64,000 bases of DNA from Plasmodiophora brassicae (Eukaryota > Endomyxa > Phytomyxea > Plasmodiophorida > Plasmodiophoridae), in the NCBI GenBank assembly GCA_039704465.1, contig JASFAU010000014.1, positions 682,001 to 746,000 on the forward strand. Direction: 5' to 3'. Both the position numbers and the translations under genes were made by a program. Below the pieces are notes generated by a model that was given only the letters and a program-made list of their open reading frames with translations, had not been told where the DNA came from and made no database searches. This document shows, one piece after another, positions 56,023-64,000 of this stretch; within the stretch, counting starts at the first letter, position 1, and each line of letters opens with the position of its first letter.

Positions 56023-58161
56023 TTACATTGTGAGCTTCGGCGCGTTGTCGTTCAGGAGCAGGTCGACAGCGACGAGCGTCGACGGGAGGACGTGCAGGCG
56101 GTCGAACCGGACCCGCATCAGGTCGAAGGCGACGCACGGCGGGCGCGTTGTGCCGTCCGCCTTGGGCACCTTGGCGTACCGCTGCGAGAAGTGTGTCAGG
56201 ATCGTGTCCTGGGCGCCCATCGCCCTGCCGGCCGCCAGCGCCTCGCTCATCGTGCTGTGCCGCTTCAGGACCGCCTCGTCGGCGAGCTCGTCGTCGAACG
56301 TCGCCTCGTGCACCAGCACGGTCGCACCGGCGCCGGCGTCGATCAGCGCCGGGCACGGGCGCGTGTCGCCCGAATACACGAACTTCCACCCGCGCTCGTG
56401 CGTCAGCACGATCCCGAACGAATCCCGGCAATGCAGGACCGGGACGCTCGTCATGGACGTGATCTGCAGGTGCGTTCGCAGCCAGGACGACAGGTCGGGC
56501 GCGTCGGTGACGTCGGCCAGGTGGCAGTGGACACGATCGGGCGAGACGGACAGGAACTGGCGTACCCATTGGCGAACCTGGACCGGGGCGACGACGAGCA
56601 GCGGCGCGTCCGCGTACTGGCGATGCGCGCGAAGCAGGGAGACGAGGCCGACGTGGTGGTCGGCGTGCTTGTGCGAGATCCAGACGCATCGCAGCGACCG
56701 GAGGTACCCGGGCAGGTCGTCGAACGCGCGCACGATCTGCCCCAGGACGCCTTCGCCGCAGTCGAGCAGGATGCGACCCGACCCGGGCACCATCAGGTCG
56801 ATGCCGCTGCTGTTCCTGTACTTCGAGGGCGCCGCCGCACCCGTCCCCAGGAACGTCAGCTCGGGGCTCTCCCCCGACGTTGCCAAAGACTGGGCGTCGT
56901 GCGCCTCCCGGATGGCGGCGCCGACGCCATCGACGCCGGCCAGGTGCTTATCGATGGCGTCAGTCGGGATCGCAGACGGCACGTCGTCCAGAAGCAACCC
57001 GGTCGTCTTGTTGGGCGGGAACTGGAACCGGGCCATGGCGTGGGTGAGCGGCGACATGTCGGGCAAGGCGGGACGCGCCAGGGGAAACGCTTCCGGGCAC
57101 ACACGGTGGAGCATGGTGTGGACGGCGTTCGACGGTGCAAACGTGGCGGACGTGTCCAGGTTGATCGTCGCACTGCACCGAAGGTGCTGGACGCCGGTCG
57201 GGAACGTGCCCGCCTGCCAGGACCGGTAGGCGGTCGTGGCGGACACGTCGTCGGGCGTCAGGTGGACGACAGCGGCCAGGTGCGGTGCGTGCCTGGCCAC
57301 GTCGCCGAGCAGGGCGACATGGTCGACCGTCGGACAATCGACAATGATGAAGGATCGTCCAGGTCGGGGCGGACCGACGACTTCGCAGGGTTGTACGACG
57401 CGGCCGTCGTCCGTCGTGGCAGGCTCGCCCCGGATCAGGCCGGCGAAGTCGGGCCCGGGTTTCAGGCCGAGCCCCCGTGCCTTGGCTGGGTCGAACTTCC
57501 CGGGAAGGTCGGCCAGCCGCACGATGTATGCAACGATGCAGGGCGTGTGCGCGTCGCCGTTCGGCGTGGACAGCAGCTCAGCCGCCGCAAGGTCGACGTC
57601 GGCGTCGTCAATGTCCCGGATCCGCTTTCGCGGTGACCGTCTAGGCGAGAACGCAATCGCCTGGACCGATACTTCGTCGTCGTTGAGCACGGCGACGGGT
57701 TCCCTGCCGTGCGCGTCAATGACATGAGCCTGTGCGAACCGTCAGGCAGAGGTGAACGGTGGGACGAGGTCTGAAACGGACCTGGAGCGTGTGTTGCGGG
57801 TTGGACGCGAACGAACGCGCAGCGGCGACAACGGCGTCGGTGTGCACCGGCCCGTGCAACGTGACGCTGTCGAAGCTGTCGATGTCGGCCAGCGTCATGA
57901 ACAGGCCGGGTACGCCACCAAACTGCCGGATCGACAGCCCCGTCAGGAACACGTCGGCCAGGCGCACCAGGCGCACCCGGTGCATCGCACAGAACCGCTG
58001 GGGACGACCAGTCAGGCACGGCGGACGCGGAAGCGCGCGCGCGCGCGCGCGCGTACCTGTATGCCTTCGCCAGCGTTGAACAGGTACCGCTTGAACCTCG
58101 TGCACAGGTAGACGGACGGGGACGATCCGGGCGCGGCACCGAGGATCTGCAGGTACACCAT
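56023..58161 (-). CDS. ELAC2: tRNA 3'-endonuclease RNase Z, long form (ELAC2)
   Basis: Exons 58161-58057, 57997-57782 and 57729-56023 give 675 residues. RNase Z removes 3' trailers from tRNA precursors. The N-terminal half has the degenerate metallo-beta-lactamase fold of the long form (MVYLQILGAAPGSSPSVYL, RYLFNAGEGIQ|RFCAMHRVRL, VFLTGLSIRQFGGVPGL). The C-terminal half is catalytic: LTFLGTGAAAPSKYRNSSGI, ILLDCGEGVLGQIVR, ISHKHADHHVGLVSLL (the zinc motif HxHADHH), WKFVYSGDTRPCPALID, LVHEATFDDELADEA, and ILTHFSQRYAKVP. All zinc ligands are present. No clear mitochondrial signal at the N-terminus, though long RNase Z often serves both nucleus and mitochondria. The stop is 67 bp from the start of LRRC9. 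Confidence 0.95.
58033..58053. repeat. (GC)10 microsatellite in ELAC2 intron 1
   Basis: An uninterrupted alternating GC run of 21 nt directly after the GTAC donor of the intron 58056-57998. Its position is intronic because the flanking exons reproduce the conserved AGEGIQ-RFCAMHR junction. Confidence 0.85.
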
Positions 58162-58303
58162 TCCACGCGGCTGGAATGCGACAGGCAGGCAGCGGCAGCA
58201 GCAGGCAGCCCCGGCGCCGCGGACTGCGCCAACGCTGCGCAAGTCGAGGCGCGCACCGCCGGACCCACCTAAAGCGTTACGCGCGCGACGGGGCGGCGTT
58301 ACG
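58162..58303. promoter_or_regulatory. Compact bidirectional promoter region, ELAC2/TMEM260
   Basis: Only 142 bp separate two start codons facing apart, so the two genes must share or overlap promoters. The stretch is GC-rich with repeated GCAG units at 58190-58210 and no TATA box. Confidence 0.5.
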
Positions 58304-60663
58304 ATGGGGGCGCAGCTGCACCACCTGACGGTGGCTGGTGAATGTTCGCGGGGTGCTGCGCGGGTCATCGCTGACGGGCGTTACTACTGTCGGTGGGCGA
58401 TGACGGCGGTGCTGGCGGCGGCGTTCGCGGCGACCATGCCGAGGCGGATCCCGGGCGGCGACTCCGGCGAGCTGGCCGCCTGTGCGTGCGTCTGGACGGT
58501 GCCGCACCCGCCCGGCTGTAAACGCCCGGTCAACAACAACAGCGTTCACTGTCGTTTGTCTAACGTGGTTTCTGCGCAGACCCTTTGTTTACGATGCTGT
58601 ACGGGACCTGGCTGTGGGGCCTGCAATCGGTCATGTCGTTGCCGGATGCCCCCGCTGTCCTCATGTCGTCTCTGTCCTGCGCGCTCAGTATCGGGGCTGC
58701 CCATTTTCTGTTCGACGCGTTGGCACCGGCGTTGGTCGACCCGTGGACGGGCGCGCTCCTGGCCACTGCGTTTGCGTTGTCCCCGGCCGTCTGGGAATAC
58801 GGCATGCAGGTCGAGGTCTTCGCATTGCACAATTTCCTCCTGTCCATGCTGGTCTGGTTCACCATGCGATGCCTTCGAACGCCGTACCGCCTCCGGGACG
58901 TCCTTTCCGCTGCGTTCGTCTGTGGCCTGGCAATGTCGAACCAGCACACGTCGATTGTGTTTATTGTACCTGTGGCGGCGTCGGTAGTCGTGTACCACTC
59001 GCTGTGGCGCCGTCTACCGTTGATTATCCTGTGTTTCGTCGCGGGCGTCGCTCCGTATGCATTCCTTCCATTGTCGACTCCGTCTGCCCGGAGCTGGGGC
59101 AGGCACGACACGCTGGCCGGGTTCCTGGCTCATGTTCTTCGTTCCACCTATGGATCCGCGAAAATGGTGCAGGATCAGAACTCGACTGACATTCGAAAGA
59201 ATCTGTCGGAGACAGTCCCTGTGTTCCTTGATCACCTATCCGACACACGGGGCATGTACGTCATCTGCTCGTGCGTCGACACGAAATCGTGTGTAAACCC
59301 TCTTGCTACAGGTTCCTGGTGGCAGTGCTCGCTGCCGTCGGGATGGTCGCCGTTCTGTCCAATCGCCTGCCTCGCGACATGCGCATTGCGTCTCGAGTCC
59401 TACTCGCGTCGCTGTTTGTCTATCTGCTCTGCTTTCTGTCCCTCGCGAACATCCCGTTGTCGTCGGCACCGCTCAATGTCGGCGTCATCGCTCGATTCTG
59501 GCAACAGGCCGACCTGCTGCTCTTCTTCTTCGCCGCCATCGGGATACGACATGCATTCACTGATCGGTAACGACTAGCGACGCCGTCCTGCTTTCCTGTT
59601 GACACCCTCTGTCCTTAGGTTGCAGGTACCTGTTGCTGCTGCGATCGTGGCCTTACTGTTCGCAAGCTCCGTCTCAGACCGGTATTATTCCGCTACGGAA
59701 GGCATTGTCGACACCTTCGGTAGAAGCATTCTGGAGAGTCTCCCAGCGTCGTCCATCGTATTTCTTGGTGGCGACCTCAACATCGCCGTCCTGCGATACC
59801 TCCAAGACTGCGAGCACGTTCGTCCAGACGTTGCCGTCGTCCACCTTCCCTTCATCAGCCAACCGTGGTTTCGACCCGACCTGGTCAGCCCCTGTTATTG
59901 CTGTGTCGTACGCTGGTCTTGTTGATCACGTACCTGCTCTAGATGAACACATTTGTGAAATTTCCACCCGGTAGGCGATACGGCGCCGATCCGTCATCAG
60001 AGTATCCGATAGGGTCTCTGATTGACCTGAACATTGAACGGGCCAACGGGCGCCTATTCCTGTGCGGATCCTTCAGCAAGGGCGACACATCGTACAAGGA
60101 ACGGTACAAGCTGCTTCCTTGGGGGATCTGCTTTCGAATTGTTACCCATAGCTTCCCAACGTCGCTGTCGTTCTACCACAAGGCCAGGGCGGCGTTACCA
60201 GCTCTCCCAGCATTCGATCCTGCCATTCACGCCCCATCGACCTGGGAGCATGTCGTCTACAAGGACGCCTTCAGCGCCAGACTTGTAACCACCCGCGTTG
60301 TTTGCGTGTCGTGTGGGGCGCGATCTGATCTGGACGTTTCAGGGCTTGTTCCAGTACATCATCGCTGAACCCGGCCTGCTGGACGACAGTGCCCTGCTCA
60401 AGGTTGCCAGGGACGTGGCCAACGAAATCGCCGAACTGCGGTTGACGGTCGGCAAGGGCAGGGTCCTCTCTGCGAATATCCTGTACAACGCCGGCGTGGT
60501 CTGCGCCAGATGGGCGGCAGAGCATCGCGATGACGCAACGGCCAACCAGCAAATGATCCAGTTCTGGCAAGCATACGTCCAGCGGGACCAGGACGCCGAC
60601 AGGGCTATCGTTGATGTCGTCCAGTCACGGACGAATCCATTCAGCGGCCAGGTGATCCCCTAA
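58304..60663 (+). CDS. TMEM260: TMEM260-type multi-pass O-mannosyltransferase (DUF2723)
   Basis: Six exons (58304-58517, 58580-59255, 59312-59566, 59619-59883, 59943-60284, 60343-60663) give 690 residues. The signature PGGDSGELAACACVWTVPHP with PG|YPLFTMLYGTW is completed by splicing across the first intron. About eight to ten hydrophobic helices follow (LLATAFALSPAVWEYGM, SIVFIVPVAASVVVY, LLLFFFAAIGIRHAF). The lumenal C-terminal part has SIVFLGGDLNIAVLRYLQDC and VRPDVAVVHLPFISQPWF, then a TPR-like helical end. Animal TMEM260 is an ER protein O-mannosyltransferase acting on IPT domains of plexins and related receptors. GDSGEL carries the acidic residue typical of GT-C enzymes. A protist substrate is unknown. 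The stop lies 57 bp from the stop of tyrosinase 2. Confidence 0.9.
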
Positions 60664-60720
60664 CCTAAACTACGCTCGATGGTTACGGTTTACGAACTAT
60701 GGGCCCAAACTGGGACCGGC

Positions 60721-62653
60721 TTAGACGATCTTCCACTGGAAGGTGACGTTCAGGCCGGGGAGCTCCACCGGGACCTGCAGGTCGGGGTCGAACCCGGTGA
60801 CGGCCGTCCCGGCCTCGATGTCCTGCAGGCTATGCCGCTCCTTGCCCGACAGGTACAGATATCGCTTCGTCATCAGCAACGGCGCAACGAATTGGCCCTT
60901 CATACCCGTGTCCTGTACAACGCTGTTCTCACCCCGATCCACATGGCCGACCCTGGGTTGCCCCGTTCGAACCTTCATCCCGAAATTGTACGCCGTGCCC
61001 AACGTGACGTTGAACGATGTGACGGTGATCAGGGCGGCGTGGTCAGTTGTCGGGAGGTTGCGAATGAACAGAAACAGTTCCGGCCTGGCGCGAAGGTTCC
61101 CGACCGCACTGCTAGCCGCATTGCGACCATCGGTGATGCGGCCACGCGTCCAGCCCGAGAAATCGTCGATCAGGGAGGACCCCGGGAACCGACCGAGACT
61201 GTCGCGAAGCGATCCTGTCGCCCGCGACGGGTAACGAGCTCGTGGATGCGCTTGCTGCCATTGCCACCAGACGCGATCCACGAAGGCATGGTGCGACCTG
61301 CCGACGTGTTAAACGCGACGTTACCATTATCGGCGCATGCGATCGTGCCGCCCCGGTACCAGAAGATAGGGTCGTAGGACGCCAGCGACACCTACACCAG
61401 TGCAACGAGTCAGACAATGCCCAATGCCATGGTCGTGTCCCTGTTCGCAAAGCGATCGACCTGTCCCTGTGGTAATGGTTAGGCGACCGACGCCAACTCA
61501 CCGCCGCAATGCTGTGTCAACTGACCATCGAGCCGCCAACCTAGGTGTGTGGGGCCGTTCCGTTAGTCGAACGTCGGGCACGCAACGCACAGTCGAATGC
61601 TACACGTACCGCGCCGTGCAGCGAATTGTGGGCGAATTCCAGGTACTCGGTGAACTCGTCAAAGTCGTCCTCCTGCATGGCCAGGCGGACCGTCGCCGCC
61701 AGGCTGTCCCGATTGATGTTGATCGACGAGCGCCGCGTCGTCATGACGCCGTTGTTCATCGGGGCGCCCAGCAACGGGTTCCGGCGCCGGGTCCCGCTCG
61801 CATCGACGTACGTCGGCGCGGAGAACGCGCTCGGGAACGGATCCCTCATCCAATCCCAGTACTACACGGTGCATTCAGAGCGCGTCGCACCAGCGACGAA
61901 GCGTCGGACGGTACCGGGATGGGCATGCCGAGCGCCTCCTCCATTCTCGCGATGTATCTCCTGTCATCCATGTCAGTGATGGCGTCGTCGTACGCGCAGC
62001 TGGCCGTACCGGTGCCAAGGAAGGAACGCGGGCGTCAGGTGCCTGTCAAGAAGGGGTCAGTCCGGCGTGGAACCCCAATGGACGCCAAGGCGGACGTCGT
62101 ACGGGCAGAAGAACCTGGGGACGCCATGGTCCTGTTTGTCGTCGGGTTATTCCGTATGATCGAGCAGATCAGCTGGGCGAGGTTACCTCCGCGATCTGGT
62201 TGTAGGTGCTGCCAGTGCCCCCTTCCATGATACGGCGCATGGCTTCACGGTAGGCGAGCCACTGGGCGTCCGTCATGCGGGACACTGACAGGCGCGTTGT
62301 GATCGAGGCCGGCTCCTGGCCTTCGGGTCGAACGGCGGGTGAATCGACGCGCTCGGGCGCAGCTGGAGCACGAGTGGGGCGCTCCGTCACCGATCCACCA
62401 CGACACACGTCGTTGCGGCAGTGGGCGGGCGTTGTCCCACACCTGACAAGTTTCAGGGTTGACGTCGCATAGACGACGTCAGCGACAGGACTGACCAGCC
62501 GTACTGGCTACAGCACTCTCCTGGGCTACAGGCACTGTTGCCAAACTCGGGGCCACAGCGCCCGTCACCGCGGGGGCGTCCGGGGCATTGAGCGGTGACG
62601 GCCCCGGCCAGGCAGATCGACAGCAGGACAAGGCAGCGTCGCGACAGCCCCAT
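60721..62653 (-). CDS. Secreted tyrosinase with N-terminal hevein-type chitin-binding domain (CBM18)
   Basis: ATG 62653 opens a signal peptide (CLVLLSICLAGAVTAQC). A CBM18 domain follows, split by the intron 62495-62443: CGPEFGNSACSPGECCSQYG joined to WCGTTPAHCRNDVC, which contains all eight hevein cysteines and the aromatic chitin-contact residues. After a Pro/Arg linker the tyrosinase begins at MTDAQWLAYREAMRRIMEGG. EDHGVPRFFCP|HLTPAFLPWHRYGQL supplies CuA, YWDWMRDPFPSAF follows, then EFAHNSLHGAV and DPIFW|SHHAFVDRVWWQWQ supply CuB. The C-terminal beta domain ends VTFQWKIV. Exon 2 is 62442-62187 and exon 3 starts at 62131; later borders (introns near 62025-61995, 61900-61865, 61530-61395 and 61357-61305) are approximate. 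A chitin-bound phenol oxidase would suit melanisation or cross-linking of a chitinous spore wall. Confidence 0.9.
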
Positions 62654-62925
62654 CGTCAAACGCAGCGACCGGTCGACGATGCGAAGTGACCGCGAATACC
62701 GGACCGAACCAGACGTCGCCTAGCGGACGCCACACGACTGGCATGCTGTGCCGAGCGCCGCTGACGTTACGAAGCCGTTGTTCCTGCCCGGTCGGATACC
62801 TGACAAATATCTGTGAAGACGAGCAGCCATGCGGCAAGCGGCGTCGGTCCCAATCGGGGCTCTAGAGGGGACGCTGTATAATTAAATGTAGTACGACTAC
62901 TGGACCACCCTACCTACCTAGGAAC

Positions 62926-64000
62926 TTAGGGCAGAGGGGCGATATCCGAGTTGTCCAGCTCAGCGGCCAGGATCAGTGCCTCGATGTTCGTGCATGAGCC
63001 CGGACCGTGTTCCGCATGACGCTCACCTTCTTGGGTGGATGGCGCATGATCCGGCTCCTCGCCTCCTCGCGCAGGCCGGGTCGTCTCGGGGGCCAGGTAG
63101 CGGACGTCGGGCCTCGTCAGCTCGGGGAGCACTGACGAGCTAACGCCGCGAGTTAAACTCGACTTCTCCGTCTCCTGGAACTGCTCGAACTGCTCGGCCG
63201 ACCAGCTTCGAATGCGGGAGTTCAGCGTCTCCAATGGGCTCACGTTGCCGGTGAACATGGGCAGCCCGGTCTTCAGCAGCACTGACGTACGCAGGGAGCG
63301 GACGCAGGCGTCCAGCGCGAACTCGACGCAGCATCTCTGCTTGATCATCGCCAGCTTCCGCCACGTATACCTCTCGCCCTCGTTCTTGCAATACAGGTAA
63401 TGCTCGTGCGTTGGATTGTCCAGGAGCAGAGTGAACTGGTGACAGGATGGCTCCGGGAACAAAGTGACGTCGCCAACATACGTCTGCGCCACGACGCTCT
63501 CCAGGGTTAGAAACGAGCGTGGGGACAGCACGAGCGAAGCGATGCGGAGGAGCAGGTCTCGTAGCTCGTTACCGAAGAAAAATGTGGCTTTTGCGACCCA
63601 CGACGAGCTGGAACGCAGCGACAAATGTGGCTGGACGAACGGGACGACGTGAGGGTTGACTTGCGACACGATGTAATGGTTGACGTTGAACATTTCAGCC
63701 AAGCGCCTCACTGGAAGGTCGGAGTGGACGCTGCCGTCGTAGAAGCTGACTCCCTTCGGGAAGTACCGAGCAATCTTGCCATCGGACTGTTTGCATTTCA
63801 GCTCGACGGGCTTGAAGATGTACGGGATCGCGCAGCTGGCGCAAACAGCAGACCAAATCTGAACGGACAGTGAGCGCCCACGCCTTGCGACATACACGCC
63901 CCCGTATCGACTCACGAGCACGTTCGGAGCCGTCAAATAGTTCAACAGCAATGGTTCGCCTTCGCATTCGCTTGATGACGTGACCGCAATGTTAAGAATC
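62926..64000 (-). CDS. Patatin-type triacylglycerol lipase (SDP1/TGL3-5 like), 5' part outside window
   Basis: The frame is open from the right window edge to the stop at 62926. ILNIAVTSSSECEGEPLLLN with YLTAPNVLVSRYGG begins the visible part, then IWSAVCASCAIPYIFKPVEL and VSFYDGSVHSDLPVRRLAEM, where Asp of DGS is the second residue of the patatin Ser-Asp dyad. NVNHYIVSQVNPHVVPFVQP is typical of the SDP1/TGL subgroup. The GXSXG serine lies upstream, outside the window. These enzymes hydrolyse triacylglycerol on lipid droplets in yeast and plant seeds. The C-terminal about 100 residues are hydrophilic and poorly conserved (TRPARGGEEPDHAPST). A likely role is mobilising storage lipid in spores or plasmodia, which is inference. 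Confidence 0.9.
   Translation of the reverse strand, partial: ILNIAVTSSSECEGEPLLLNYLTAPNVLVSRYGGVYVARRGRSLSVQIWSAVCASCAIPYIFKPVELKCKQSDGKIARYFPKGVSFYDGSVHSDLPVRRLAEMFNVNHYIVSQVNPHVVPFVQPHLSLRSSSSWVAKATFFFGNELRDLLLRIASLVLSPRSFLTLESVVAQTYVGDVTLFPEPSCHQFTLLLDNPTHEHYLYCKNEGERYTWRKLAMIKQRCCVEFALDACVRSLRTSVLLKTGLPMFTGNVSPLETLNSRIRSWSAEQFEQFQETEKSSLTRGVSSSVLPELTRPDVRYLAPETTRPARGGEEPDHAPSTQEGERHAEHGPGSCTNIEALILAAELDNSDIAPLP

Noticed and set aside
55441..57636. A 731-codon open frame on the plus strand
   Set aside because: It runs antisense through LRRC9 and ELAC2, both of which have clear conserved motifs and introns. Its composition is typical of an antisense shadow.
59014..59248. Short minus-strand frames inside TMEM260
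   Set aside because: Antisense to a confidently identified exon, with no motif or splice support.
60721..61391. Tyrosinase 2 as a broken gene because DPIFWY is followed by non-homologous sequence
   Set aside because: The apparent break is an intron: GTACCG…TCGGCAG removal joins DPIFW to SHHAFVDRVWW and restores the CuB site.

Overview
This is a eukaryotic nuclear window: about 30 protein genes and one tRNA in 64 kb, GC-rich, on both strands, with intergenic gaps mostly of 20 to 600 bp. Nearly every multi-exon gene can be joined in frame across short GT-AG introns, typically 49 to 66 nt, whose 3' halves often carry a CTAAC/CTAAT-like branch site. The gene set (condensin, NatB subunit, exosome nuclease, UBE3C, long-form RNase Z, TMEM260, CD36 family, GT54) is general eukaryotic. 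An LRRC9-like protein suggests a flagellate stage. Fungal-type Zn2Cys6 fingers, a hevein-type chitin-binding tyrosinase and a shikimate-pathway DAHP synthase point to a walled, spore-forming protist or basal fungus. A plasmodiophorid (Rhizaria) such as Plasmodiophora would fit the compactness, GC and intron size, but this is inference and no marker here proves it.

Layout. 1-6.2 kb: end of a DDX55/Spb4 RNA helicase (+), mitochondrial ribosomal protein uL23m (-) and condensin subunit NCAPD2 (-). 6.6-7.8 kb: type I DAHP synthase (+). 8.2-16.6 kb: minus-strand run of an Sfi1-like Trp-repeat protein, a doubtful gene, a Pro/Ala-rich protein with an EF-hand-like domain, and a Sel1-repeat protein. 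17.0-21.9 kb (+): a PHD-PHD-SANT-SET histone methyltransferase and a motorless WW-MyTH4-FERM protein. 22.3-30.0 kb (-): NAA25, tRNA-Leu(UAG), an ABHD18-like hydrolase, a two-helix membrane protein and a GT54 glycosyltransferase. 30.3-34.4 kb (+): an LRR protein, an HMG-box/histone-fold fusion and the DIMT1 rRNA dimethylase. 34.4-40.8 kb (-): an unknown type II membrane protein, DIS3/RRP44 and a CD36-family receptor. 41.2-51.2 kb: a helical-repeat protein (+), tyrosinase 1 (-), a twin Zn2Cys6 regulator (+), UBE3C-like HECT ligase (+) and a SETD3/RuBisCO-LSMT-type methyltransferase (+). 51.4-58.2 kb (-): LRRC9-like and ELAC2/RNase Z. 58.3-60.7 kb: TMEM260 (+). 60.7-64 kb (-): CBM18-tyrosinase and a patatin-type triacylglycerol lipase cut by the window edge.

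There is no operon logic. Themes recur: ribosome and RNA processing (DDX55, uL23m, DIMT1, DIS3, RNase Z, tRNA), chromatin (NCAPD2, SET, HMG/histone fold), the secretory pathway and glycosylation (GT54, TMEM260, CD36), and wall or melanin chemistry (two tyrosinases, CBM18, shikimate entry enzyme). The most unusual items are domain combinations: HMG box plus POLE4/NF-YC histone fold, CBM18 plus tyrosinase, PHD-PHD-SANT-SET, and WW-MyTH4-FERM without a motor. I found no CRISPR array, insertion sequence, virus or obvious transposon.
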